Positions 49,391 to 61,421 of a stretch of DNA of 64,000 nt are shown here, piece after piece. A model generated the notes under the pieces. That model saw nothing but the letters and a program-made list of their open reading frames with translations. It had not been told where the DNA came from and searched no databases. Origin of the DNA: Moringa oleifera (lineage: Eukaryota; Streptophyta; Magnoliopsida; Brassicales; Moringaceae). Both the position numbers and the translations under genes were made by a program. The stretch spans positions 11,526,814 through 11,590,813 of the forward strand of contig JAJFZO010000094.1 of NCBI GenBank assembly GCA_021397835.1. The letters are read 5' to 3'. Position 1 is the stretch's first letter. Every line of letters begins with the position of its first letter.

Positions 49391-52050
49391 ATGTCTAAAC
49401 AAGCTTTTGCTCCTCTTGCTTCACCTCAAAATGCTTCGTCAAACACTATCGGCCGTCACTCCGCTAATTACCGTCCTAGCTTTTGGGGGGATCGCTTCCT
49501 CGTGAGTGCTTCTGATGACTCAACGGTACTAAGCTATAACATACGTATTTTACAAGACTTTTAATTTATTCTTTCAGTTGAGATTGCATTTCTTAATTTG
49601 CTTGTTTGCATGTGTTTTAGATGCATTAAGTACTGTGTCATCTCCATCTCATGATGCTCCATCCAGATTTGCTTCTCCTTCTGCATAACATTAGAGCTTT
49701 TAATCATCAAGACAGAATAACTATTGTTAATTGTTTGTGCATGCAGGCTAATGATTTTACAGCTCAAGAGCAGTTGGAAGAATTGAAACAAGTAGTTAGA
49801 AGGAGTCTAGTGACCACAACAAATGATAAAATCTTCCAGAAATTAAGCTTAATTGATGCGATCCAACGCTTAGGGGTGGCATACCATTTCGAGAAGGAGA
49901 TAGAAAATGAATTAGCAAAAATCTATTATGACTACAACATAAATGATCATAAACACCTGCGTATTGTTGCTCTTCAATTTCGACTGCTTAGACAACAAGG
50001 TTTCAAAGTTCCTTGTGGTAAGACTCCCCTCAATTAAAATTCCTTTCCTAATTCTCTAAGGCCTTAATTTCTTAACCAGATCAAGAATAAGAACATATTT
50101 AGAATTTAGTTAAACAACTTCACAGACTGTAGTTACCTACCAGCAAACTTACTTTTTATGGAAAATATAGACTTTACAAAACTGGCATTTATAGTGCATC
50201 ATGCATAAAGCTAATGGAACATAAAGATACGTATGTCTGTTTGTGCGTAACGCTTGAGGTCATTAATTTGCGCAGAAGTGTTCAATAAGTTCATAGACCA
50301 AAAAGGAAACTTCAAGGAATCCTTGGTTACGGACATCTCAAGCATGCTAGAACTTTATGAAGCTTCACATATGCGAGTACATGGAGAAGACATACTAGAG
50401 GAAGCATAGGCTTTCACTACCACACACCTTATCAAGTCCTCAACAGCTAGCTTGGGTGATCCTCTTGCAGCACAAGTAGCTCAGGCCCTCAAACAGCCTA
50501 TCCGCAAAGGCTTGCCAAGGCTGAGAGCAAGGCACTTCTTCTCCACTTATCAAGAAGAAAGGTCTCATAATAGAGACTTACTGAAATTTGCAAAGTTGGA
50601 TTTCAATTTGTTACAATATCTGCACAAGAAAGAGTTGAGTGAGCTCTCCAGGTAAGATCTTATTCTCGATACTCCTGTTCTTAGTTATTTTGAGATTAGA
50701 TTCTGTCTAGGAATATTTATATTTTAAATATTGTTCAGGTGGTGGAAAGATTTAGACTTTGCAAGAAAGCTGCCTTACGCCAGAGATAGATTGGTTGAGT
50801 GTTACTTTTGGATATTGGGAGTGTATTTTGAGCCTCAATATTCTTTCGCGAGAAAGTTATTGACCAAAGTACTCATTATAACATCAGTTATAGATGATAC
50901 ATATGACGCATATGCCACATTTGAAGAACTTGAAGTGTTTACCGAAGCAATCCAAAGGTTCATTAAATTATCCATAAATTAATTAGTGGCACTTTGACTA
51001 CAAGTCAACTTGATTATATAATTAATCGTGACCCCTTTTAATTTCAGGTGGGACATCAATTATTCGGATCAACTTCCCAATTACATGAAATTATGTTATA
51101 GGGCACTCTTAGATGTTTATCAAGAAATGGAAGATGAGATGAGCATTCAAGGAAAGTTGTACCGCGTGCAATATGCCAAAAAGAGGGTAAATTAACCTCA
51201 ACTTTACCTCATGCCCTCCTTCCTTTCTTCTCCACTTAACTTGATTCATGAAACAATGGGCCTGAACACGTAAAATAATTGTCTCATCTCTTTAATAAAG
51301 ATGAACGAATTAGCGGGGGCTTACTTCGCTGAAGCCCAATGGCTGCATGAAGATTACATCCCAACCATGGAAGAGTACATGCCTGTTGCTCTCATGTCCA
51401 CTGGCTACCTCATGCTTATAACCACGGCTTTTGTGGGGATGGGAGATTTGGTAACCAAAGATGCCTTTGATTGGGTATCCATTGACACTAAAATGGTTAA
51501 AGCTGCATTAGTGATCTGTCGGTTTATGGATGACATTGTTTCCCACGAGGTACTAATACGTTAACTCATATTGCGCGCTCCATTGATTTCTATGCACTCT
51601 ACAGCTAAAAATTCGAAGTATTTAATTCCAAAAGTATTCGATTATTGAATGAATTATTTGTCTGTAAAATCTACCTCTTTTCAAGGCATATATATATTTG
51701 GTGTGAATCATTTTTTGAAATAACCAATTGTATTTCATATTTACTTATATATGCAGTTTGAACAACAGAGAGGACATGCAGCCTCAAGCATCCAGTGCTA
51801 CACGAAGCAACATGGTGCCACTGTGCTGGAGGCGTGCAATGTATTTAAGAAACAAGTTGTGGATGCTTGGAAAGACATAAACCAGGCATTTCTCAGGCCG
51901 ACAGACGTGCCAATGTCTCTTCTTACTTGTGTTCTCAACTTCTCAAGAGTAATCAATCTACTTTATACCGAAGAGGACGCCTACACACATGTTGGAAAAG
52001 CTGCAATAGATGGCATCACTTCATTACTCATTGATCCAGTGCCAATTTAG
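49391..52050 (+). pseudogene. TPS-4: complete TPS-a gene with one nonsense codon
   Basis: Exons: 49391-49525, 49747-50017, 50276-50651, 50739-50957, 51048-51186, 51301-51549, 51757-52050; every border is GT-AG and every exon is in frame (561 codons with stop). [30 protein letters not shown] and DDIVSHEFE are all present. The single lesion is TAG at 50407-50409 in exon 3, after EDILEEA, where the sister genes have TTG or CTG (Leu). The protein would end near residue 180, before the catalytic domain. One base separates this copy from an open gene, so it may be a recent or allelic null, or a base-call error. It is closest to TPS-5. Confidence 0.9.
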
Positions 52051-52138
52051 GTTTGGAGTCAGGCTGCTTCATTAGCCATATATATATATATAATTAATGC
52101 TTCAATCAACTTCCGTTGTAAATACAAGAAATAACCAG

Positions 52139-52173
<35 letters not shown>

Positions 52174-53169
52174 TTGCTTGCGTCATCTACTTGTTTCTGG
52201 TAGACGACTGGAAGTACGTATATAGATGAAACTATCTGTACCCACCTGAATTTCACGGTCTATATTAAATAATAATGAAGTCTGAAGGCTTTGCCCTATG
52301 CTATCTTCATCATCTTGATGTAAAAAGGATACTTTAAATCTGAACCACATAAGCAGAGTTTGTCTCCTAATCGAACAACTATGTTTCTTGGCCTTCCATA
52401 TTGCCTACTGAGTATACAATATTACATCGACTTGACTTGCAGGGCATGCAGCTCAGTCAAATATTGCTCTGAGGGAGTCAGTGACTTGGCAGTGATTTCT
52501 GTAAAACACGATCTAACACGTAAAATAAATATTAATCAATTTTATTTATGTGATTTTCGAGTTAACGTGGAGAGCAACGTAAAACACCACATAACATCAC
52601 CTTAGATCAGATTTAGGTACGGCTTGATACCCATCTGCAATTACCAGTATACCAAATATTTTCATAAAGATCACAAAAACAAAGAGATCTCTTGATTCAA
52701 AATCCTATAATCAAAAAAGCTTTACGATTGAGCCATTATTCTTTTACAAATATCTCACTTTACAATTCTATTATTATTATTTAAGAATTATGCTAGTAAT
52801 TGAAACATTGAGCTGTTTCTTTTTTTTTTTTTTTCCCCAAATTGCCGACCTTAGTTTTAATCAAACACATTCTAATGGATTTTTTCTTAATGGAAAAAAT
52901 TATTGTCGTAGTTTTCCCTTATAAAGTTTCTTTCATCTAGTTAATGCCAAACTAATTAAGAAGGTGTGGGCACTTTTTTATTTTAAGAGATTGATGTAAC
53001 TCCAATTAATTTGTTTTCTTATATCATATGGTTTGATATGTAAAATCTGTTTCGTTTTCTTAACCAAGTCATAATAACATGAAATCATTTTTTTAGATAT
53101 AAAATTTTCGTTTAGTTATTAATCTTGTCAGAACACGATCTTTACAATTTTTCAATTAAACATCACCAT
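52051..53169. other. TPS-4 3' flank and spacer
   Basis: Presumed 3' UTR to about 52270, with an (AT)n run at 52142-52171. The rest shows no recognisable gene; an open stretch near 52360-52605 has no family match or conservation elsewhere in the window. Confidence 0.5.
52142..52171. repeat. (AT)n microsatellite
   Basis: About 15 uninterrupted AT units in the TPS-4 3' flank. Confidence 0.95.
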
Positions 53170-53521
53170 GTGGGTTCAAAAGTCAGTTAAAAGATCAGTG
53201 TAACTAAATTGAATATTCTTGCATAAAATGAATTCAAGTTTAATTTATTATGAGATAATTAACTATAATTAACAAATAATTAATAACAATCGACTCAATG
53301 TGCCATTTGCCTGGCCATTAGGTTGCTTTTATTCACTTATGCATAAAAATGTGAGCTTTAAATTTTCTGAAATTCTATCGCCTCTCTTTGATGTTTCGGT
53401 ATTAGCTTTCATATCGATCAATTAGGCACATTAGGATTGAGATGTATTAGAAAAAAAAGTAAGCATTGAATACTATATGTAGACCACAACTATTACAGAT
53501 ATATTTTTTCAAAACTATAAC

Positions 53522-53525
<4 letters not shown>

Positions 53526-53568
<43 letters not shown>
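53526..53568. repeat. (AT)n microsatellite
   Basis: About 21 AT units upstream of relic 6. The matching place before relic 4 (43640) has a much shorter 'atatatatata', so it expanded after duplication. Confidence 0.95.
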
Positions 53569-53570
<2 letters not shown>

Positions 53571-53730
53571 GTACTGATTGGTACTACAAAGAGATGTGTG
53601 ATTCAAGCATATTTAAAAAAAAAAAAAAAAAAGGATGCTTGTAGTTGCCCACACATGCATTTCAAATACTCAATTACTTAAGTAGCAAATACCTCTGATT
53701 CCAACATATTGAAACAACAATGTATAGCCC

Positions 53731-53738
53731 TATAAATA
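53731..53738 (+). promoter_or_regulatory. TATA box of TPS relic 6
   Basis: TATAAATA with the shared 'gcagagctaggtaggag' block after it, about 82 bp before ATG 53820. Confidence 0.6.
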
Positions 53739-53819
53739 GCAGAGCTAGGTAGGAGTTCTTTCACTTCAACAAGTTATTCTTCCATTTAAACAGAGAACAC
53801 AAGCGAGTGATCATTCCCT

Positions 53820-54635
53820 ATGTTTAAACCAGCTTCTGCTCATCCTACTTCACCTCAAACACTATCAATCTTCGCTTCACTAACTATCGTCCTAGTATTT
53901 GGGGGGATCGCTTCCTCAGGAATGCTTCTGATCATTCAATGGTACCTATTATATATATGTCTTTTAGAAATTAGGTCATTTAATCTTTGATCAGATGAGA
54001 ATGCAGTTCTTAATTTGCTTGCTTGCTTGTGTTTTAATACAAATAATTACTTACCGTGTCATCACCATCTTAAGATGCTTCTGATTTGCTTCTCCTTCAG
54101 CATGTAGAGCTTTCAACCATTCATACACAGAATAATTAATTTTTGTTAATTGTTTGTGAATTGCAGGCTAATGATTTTGCAGCTCAAGAGGAATTGAAAG
54201 AATTGAAACAAGTACTTAGGAGGATGTTAGTGGCAGCTGCAGATGAAGTTTCCCAGACATTACGCTTCATTGATGCAATCCAACAGCTTAGGAGTTGCTT
54301 ACCGTTTTGAGAAAGAGATAGAAAATGAATTACAAAAGATCTATTACCACTATAAAATTGATGATCAGAACAACCTTTATGATGTTGCCCTGCAATTTCG
54401 ATTACTTAGACAACAAGGTTTTAAAGTTCCTTGTCGTAAGTTTCTTTTCCTAAATGAAAGTTTCTTCAGTCATTTTTCATTTTCTTTCTTGACCTGATCA
54501 TGAATAAGAACATAAATAGGTACTGTAGTGAATTCAATCCCTTATGGACTGTATCTTCCTACCAGCAAACTTACTTTTGATCCAAACGATGAAGATTTTT
54601 CCAAGCATTCACCATCTACATTACATATATAGCTC

Positions 54636-54694
<59 letters not shown>

Positions 54695-54889
54695 CTAAGG
54701 CTAACGAAAAGCATTATAGAAATCTATGTGTGTTTGAGCCTAATGCTTGAGGTCATTCGCGCAGAAGTATTCAAAAAGTTCAAAGACGAAACAGGAAACT
54801 TCAAGGAATCTTTGCTCAGGGACATCCGAACCATCCTAGAACTCTATGTAACCTCACATATGCGAGTAAATGGAGAACACACACTAGAG
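53820..54889 (+). pseudogene. TPS relic 6: exons 1-2 and first third of exon 3
   Basis: Exon 1 (53820-53941, 122 nt) is out of frame before the W motif. Exon 2 (54167-54435) carries the same extra A (CAACAGCTTAGG) as relic 4. Exon 3 (54765-54889) breaks at the same base, after EHTLE, into the same foreign tail (gttactaactgcataaaagt). It is a duplicate of relic 4. Intron 2 holds a long (AT)n run. Confidence 0.88.
54639..54693. repeat. (AT)n microsatellite in relic 6 intron 2
   Basis: About 27 AT units. The same intron in relic 4 has about 9 (near 44850). Confidence 0.95.
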
Positions 54890-54959
54890 GTTACTAACTG
54901 CATAAAAGTCGATGAATAAACAACCGCGTCTTCACGATTAATTGTTCAATTAAAAATAT

Positions 54960-55590
54960 TTGTTTTCTTTCTTGATCTGATCGTGATTAAGAACATATAT
55001 ATGTGGGTTCCGTAGTTAACTCAAATCACTTATAGACTGTATATCGATCTTCCCACCAGCGAACTTACTTTTGATTTAAACCTATGGAGATTTTACCAAA
55101 CTAGCATTCACCATCTATATTACATTTATAGTTCTGCATATATAAAGCTAATGGAAAGTATAGATACATATCTATGCATGTTTGTGCCTAACTCTTGAGG
55201 TTATTCGTATAGAAGCATTCAAAAAGTTTGAAGAGGAAACCAGAAACTTCAAGGAATCCTTGGGTACTGACGTATATGAATCTTATTTCTTGTGCCCTTT
55301 GTGTTTATGATCTTCCATTATGTAATTGGATTTTTGCTTTTTTCTTGTCTTTTTAGTGGCGGACACATTTAAACTTTACAAGAAAGTTGCCTTATGCTAG
55401 AGAAAGGATGGTTGAGTGCTGGTGTTGCATACTGAATGTGTTTTAAAAGTCTCAATATATATTCTTGCAAGAAATTAAAATATTGACCAAAAGTGTTGCT
55501 CTTCACGTGATATCAATGATAGGTGACATATATGATGCATTCGTGACATTTGTAAAACTTGGAAATTTTGGCCAAAGCAATTGAGAGGTT
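54960..55590 (+). pseudogene. TPS relic 6b: intron 2 to exon 4 of a relic-5-like copy
   Basis: From 54960 the sequence matches relic 5 from its intron 2 (47397) onward. It includes a remnant of exon 3 (about 55213-55270, EAFKKFEEETRNFKESLGTD) and a decayed exon 4 (about 55357-55590) with the same GDIYDAFVTF reading. The stretch equivalent to 45.1-47.4 kb is missing, so relic 6 and a relic-5 copy are joined directly. Confidence 0.8.
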
Positions 55591-57250
55591 AACTAAAATG
55601 CCTGTCTTATCTATATATTAGCTGATGTCACTAATTACAAGCCAACTAGATAATACAATAAACCATGATCTTCCAATTTTTACTTGGGGCATTAGTCATT
55701 AGCTGCTCAAATCAACTTCCTAAGTGTATGAAATGATGTTATACTACACTGGTAGATGTTTTTGAAAAAAAAAATGAAAGAAAAAAAATTAACTATTAAA
55801 AATTATCAATTTTGAATAAAAATAAGTTATTGATTTTTGATATTTTTATTGTGGGTTCTAAACTCGATAATTATTTTATTAAAAATATAACATAATTTTT
55901 TATATTTTACTTTTTAATAAAAAATATAGATAAAAAATTTAAAAAAAATTTGATATATAACCCATGTTATTAAACAAATTTTTATGTTACAAATATTAAA
56001 ATTACAAAAACTGATGAAACAAACCTCAACGTTTAGTGTCGTTAAAAATCGCCGTTAATGTTATAATATTTTTGTCTATTCCTTTATGTTTTCCCTCCAA
56101 ATGGGTAACAGAAGCTTGGTCGTAAGGTGTTTTAAATTGATTGTGGATCAAGCCTTCTAGCTACTGGTTAAGCTAAAATTGAAATTGGAATCATCATTAT
56201 ATGTCTCTAATGTGCAGGATTGTCATTTATAGATAACAAATTGTCACATTACAATGTTGCCTTATCATAGTTATAGGATGAGATTACGTACATAATGTAC
56301 ACCAAAGAATCTAAGGAGTAATATTTTTTATGTTTTGCGTTCGATGATTTCAAGGGTTTTGGTGTATCCATATTAATTTCATCAATAAATTTAGGCAAGC
56401 GATTGCTTTAATTTTCTTTTGATTATCTTTGCAAGCATTAATCTAATTTATGCTCATATTAGTTAATGAATTCGTTTTGCTTACACTATATTTGACTGAG
56501 GTTTATTGAGATGGTGAAGATATTAACAAGAGGTTAATGAATTTGATGAATGATAGTTTTGCCTTGTTAGTTTGATCCTTTTAAGTTTACTGCATTCTCA
56601 ATTTCATGTTGTCAATAATTTTAAGGTTGATGAATAATTGTTAATTTGATGTCAAATTTTAAGAAGCTTTGACATTCTGTCACATTTTGATCATTTTCGG
56701 GTTTTGTGCATGCATGATATTATACCAAGTGACAAGAAGTATGCATTGCATATTATTCATCTATTCACATTCCAAAATTTTCATTGAAAATTTTAGACAT
56801 ATTATTCACAAGCATATTGCAAAAATGCATGTTGTGATCAATATGCTTTATGGGTAATTTACATTACCAATCATGTGCTTTTACATCACCAATCTTCATC
56901 ATATTCATTACATGTTTGAATTCAACAACTGTAGTTGCCTTGGCGATAGTGCAAAACAAGTTGTTGAATAGTTTACCTTTAAAAAGATTTTGAAAGTTAT
57001 CATATAGATATTTCATGTAAAATTTGATACTTCCATCTAGAAGTCACTCTTCAATAGTTAGTACTAGTTTTTACATCAAAAAAAAATATAATTATTTAAA
57101 TTTTTTAATGCATCATAGATAAACAACAAAACTTAAACAAGGTAAAAGACGGATGGATTAGGTGTTAACCTACTGTTGGTCAGATATAAAAGTTCAATCA
57201 TATTCTTGCACGACACTAATATTTACTAACAATAGTGGCAAGAACCATGT
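55591..57250. other. Unique spacer within the second duplication unit
   Basis: The beginning (to about 55760) still echoes TPS exon 5 ('caacttcctaagtgtatgaa'). 55760-56000 is AT-rich. The remainder has no match elsewhere in the window and no recognised gene; it may be an insertion. Confidence 0.45.
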
Positions 57251-58240
57251 ATACGTATTTTTAATCTCAATATCAACAACAATATATGTAAAGGGGTATG
57301 CATTATTAATAACATTCGTCAACCAATCATATACCCTACTTTGCAAATGGTAAACATCCAAACAGATTATTGCCTTGTAATATTTCAGATAATAAAATAA
57401 TTTTTGTATTATTTTTTAATATTTTTTTATTGTATATTATATTTAATTGATTATTTTAAACTTATTCCAGCTAACTAAGCTACTGTCTCATGTGTAACAT
57501 TTGAAATCTAATTTCTTAACTAAAAAATAATCAACAAAATAATTAAAGCAAACGATTTATAACCAATACTTAAGGGATTTAAAATTTTAAGATTTTAGAA
57601 TCCATATATCATTGTTGAACTATCATCTCTTAGATGAACAATTAAATTCAAACTAAATAAATCTAAGATAACTTCTTTTTTGCTTCACTTAGTGTGCAAG
57701 TTAAGTGTTTCGTACGTTATTTCATCCTTGAAAAGAAAAGAAAGAATTAAGGGGATTGCATTAATTACAGTGATCTTAAAAAGAACTAAATTTAGGTAAA
57801 TCAACATTTTTAATTACTTAAAATATTTGACACTATAGATGAAAGAATTAAGTAGAGTGAAATTCAAGTATCTTAGAAAGAATAATCATATATAAACATT
57901 GATGAATATAATAAAAAATAATATAATAAGAATATAACTCCGTGCAAGACAAGAAAGTTAGAAAAACTCAATTGATTGAAAAACAACAAAGTAAAATCAG
58001 TGGTTGGAGAAAAAAAAAAACCTAATATCTTACATATAATTGTGTTGTTGTCCTAAGTATGAAACCCTTTCACTTTTATTTTTTATTAATAAACATCATA
58101 GTCACATTTTATTATTATATGTGTTATATCTAATTAGGTAACGAAAACATAGGTCATCATGCCATAATTAAATTTTATGTTGTTTTAGCTTAACCTCATC
58201 TAAACAACTTTCAACCCTAAATGACAACGACTATATAAAA
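57251..58240. repeat. TPS-5 distal upstream module
   Basis: Matches 48120-49100 in order and orientation ('caaccaatcatataccctac', 'catgccataattaaatttta'). Confidence 0.8.
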
Positions 58241-58450
58241 ATTGGAAAGAGATTCACATTTTGGTCAATGAGCAACTTTTAATAAATTTTCAGATATATG
58301 ATCTTCCTTCTAAAAAGTCATATTTAATTAAGGAAATAGCTCTCCCTGATCCTATGGTCTTTATCAATTTCTGTGGGCTTCAATTTCTGTGGTTTTTGCA
58401 TCCATACAATGTAGCTTACTCCTATAAATAGCAAAGCTAGCTAGGAGCTC
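58241..58450 (+). promoter_or_regulatory. TPS-5 proximal promoter
   Basis: W-box-like GGTCAA at 58263-58268, TATAAATA at 58423-58430, then 'gcaaagctagctaggagctc'. The ATG is about 100 bp after the TATA box. This is the promoter of the only intact TPS in the window. Confidence 0.72.
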
Positions 58451-58530
58451 TTTCACTTCAACAAGTGCTCCTTCCATTTAAGCACAGAGGAAACAAGCTA
58501 GCTAGTTACTCCCTTTATATCAAAGATATC

Positions 58531-61161
58531 ATGTCTAAACAAAGTTCTGCTCTTCCTGCTTCACCTCAAAATGCTACATCAAACACTATCGGCCGTCACT
58601 CCGCCATTTACCGTCCTAGCTTTTGGGGGGATCGCTTCCTCATGAATGCTTCTGATGATTCAACGGTACTAAGCTATAACATATGTATTTTACAAGACTT
58701 TTAATTTATTCTTTCAATTGAGATTGCATTTCTTAATTTGCTTGCTTGCATGTGTTTTAGATGCATTTAAGTGCTGTGCCATCTCCATCTTATGATGCTC
58801 GATCCAGATTTGCTTCTCCTTCTGCATAACATTAGAGCTTTTAATCATCAACACAGAATAACTATTGTCAATTGTTTGTGCATGCAGGCTAATGACTTTA
58901 CAGCTCAAGAGCAACTGGAAGAATTGAAACAAGTAGTTAGAAGGAGTCTGGAGACCACAACAAATGAAATCTTCCAGAAATTAAGCTTAATTGATGCGAT
59001 CCAACGCTTAGGGGTGGCATACCATTTTGAAAATGAGATAGAAAATGAATTAGCAAAAATCTATTCTGACTACAATATAAATGATCATAGCCACCTGCAT
59101 AATGTTGCTCTTCAATTTCGACTGCTCAGACAACAAGGTTTCGAAGTCCCTTCTGGTAAGACTCCCCTCAATTAAAATTCCTTTTGTAATTCTCTAAGGC
59201 CTTTATTTCTTGACGAGATCAAGACTAAGAACATCTTTAGAATTTAGTTAAATAACTTTACAGACTGTAGTTACCTACCAGCAAACTTACTTTTTATGGA
59301 AAATATATATAGAGATTTTACAAAGCTCGCATTTATAGTTCTTCATATATAAAGCTACTGGAACGTAAAGATACCTATGTCTGTTTGTGCCTAATGCTCA
59401 GTCATTAATTTGTGCAGAAGTATTCAGCAAGTTCATAGACCAAAAAGGAAACTTCAGGGAATCCTTGGTTACGGACGTCTCAAGCATGCTAGAACTTTAT
59501 GAAGCTTCACATATGCGAGTACATGGAGAAGACATACTAGAGGAAGCACTGGCTTTCACTACCACACACCTTATCAAGTCCTCAACAACTAGCTTGGGTG
59601 ATCCTCTCGCAGCACATGTAGCTCAGGCTCTCAAACAGCCTATCCACAAAGGCTTGACAAGGCTAAGAGCAAGGAAATTCTTCTCCACTTATCAAGAAGA
59701 CAGGTCTCATAATAGAGACTTACTGAAATTTGCAAAGTTGGATTTCAATTTGTTACGGTCCCTGCACAAGAAAGAGTTGAGTGAGCTCTCCAGGTAAGAT
59801 CTTTTTCTTAATACTCCCGTTCTTAGTTATTTTGAGATTAGATTTTGTCTAAAGATATTTATATTTTAAATATTGTTCAGGTGGTGGAAAGATTTAGACT
59901 TTGCAAGAAAGCTACCTTACGTCAGAGATAGATTGGTTGAGTGTTACTTTTGGGCATTGGGAGTGTATTTCGAGCCTCAATATTCTTTTGCGAGACAATT
60001 TTTGACCAAAATGATCTGTATGATAACAACTATAGATGATACATATGACGCATATGCTACATTTGAAGAACTTGAAGTGTTTACCGAAGCAATCCAAAGG
60101 TTTATTAAATTATCCATAAATTAGTTATTGTCACTTAACTACAAGTCAACTTGATTATATAATTTATCTGACCTCTTTAATTTTAGGTGGGACATCAATT
60201 ACTCAGATCAACTTCCCAATTACATGAAATTATGTTATAGGGCACTCTTAGATGTTTATCAAGAAATGGAAGATGAGATGAGCATTCAAGGAAAGTTGTA
60301 CCGCGTGCAATATGCCAAAGAAAAGGTAAATTAACCCCTCATACCCTCCTTCCTTTCTTCTCCACTTCTAACTTGATTCATGAAATGATGGGCCTAAATA
60401 CTTGATATAATTGTCTCATCTCATTAACAAAGATGAAAGAATTAGTGAGGGCCTACTTCGCTGAAGCCAAATGGCAGCATGAAGATTACATCCCAACCAT
60501 GGAAGAGTACATGCCCATAGCTCTCATATCCATCAGCTATTCCATGGTTGTAACCACCGCTTTTCTTGGGATGGGAGATTTGGCAACAAAAGATACCTTT
60601 GATTGGATATCTAATGACCCAGAAATCATTAGAGCTGCAGCGGTGATCTGCCGGCTCAAGAATGATATTGCTTCCCATAAGGTAATACCTTAACACATCT
60701 GACTTTTTTCATAGAAATTTTTGCACTTCTGTATCAAGGAATTAACGCATCTAATTCAAAAAAAATTAATTGATTGATCTAAAACCCAATTTCCTTAAGG
60801 TATATTTCATATGAGTTAGTTTTTAGATGATGTCATTCCTATATAATCTCATTTATACATGCAGTTTGAGCAAGAGAGAGGACATGTGGCCTCAAGTGTC
60901 GAGTGCTACATGAAACAATATGGTGTGACAGAGCTGGAGGCATGCGATGTGTTAAACAAGAAAGTTGTGGATGCTTGGAAGGATATAAACCAAGCACTTC
61001 TGAGACCAACTGCTATACCGATGTCTCTTCTTACTCGTGTTCCCAACTTATCAAGAGTGGCCGGTGTACTTTACACCGGATCAGAAGATGCCTACACACA
61101 TATTGGAAAACCATCTATTGATGGTATCACTTCATTACTGATTGATCCGGTGCCAACTTAA
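58531..61161 (+). CDS. TPS-5: intact TPS-a sesquiterpene synthase
   Basis: Exons: 58531-58665, 58888-59155, 59418-59793, 59881-60099, 60187-60325, 60433-60681, 60865-61161. All six introns are GT-AG, and 1,683 nt give 560 residues plus stop. There is no plastid transit peptide, so the enzyme should be cytosolic. Exon 1 has [11 protein letters not shown], the degenerate RR(x)8W motif. Exons 2-3 form the alpha-helical N-terminal domain ([22 protein letters not shown]). [14 protein letters not shown] matches the RxR region. Exon 4 carries [17 protein letters not shown] (DDxxD, Mg ions). The exon 6/7 border forms NDIASHKFE, the NSE/DTE motif. The family turns farnesyl diphosphate into sesquiterpenes; the product cannot be predicted. 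Exon layout and length are normal for TPS-a. Sister copies show this is the surviving member. Confidence 0.95.
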
Positions 61162-61217
61162 ATTTGGAGTCAGACCGCTTCATGAGCCATGGAATGCTTC
61201 AGTCAACTTAATTCTCC

Positions 61218-61223
61218 AATAAA
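61218..61223 (+). terminator. TPS-5 polyadenylation signal
   Basis: AATAAA 57 bp after the stop codon, followed by a second AATAAA-like run (aataaaagaataaac). Confidence 0.6.
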
Positions 61224-61421
61224 TAAAAGAATAAACTAGCATATATATGTATGCTTGCTGGTCATCTACTTGTGTGTTGTAAGATCGATGCATGGAAAGA
61301 AATATAAATGAAATTATCTATATCTAATTGAATACCTAGCCCGTCTGTTTTAGTCGTCAGAAACTACAGTGATCAACCAAACTCTTCATTACAATTAAAA
61401 AAAATTATGGTTTCCCACCAT

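Noticed and set aside
21776..61161. Claim that CYP79 and TPS-5 form one biosynthetic pathway
   Set aside because: CYP79 acts on amino acids and TPS on prenyl diphosphates. Proximity alone supports at most co-regulation, so it is listed only as a hypothesis.
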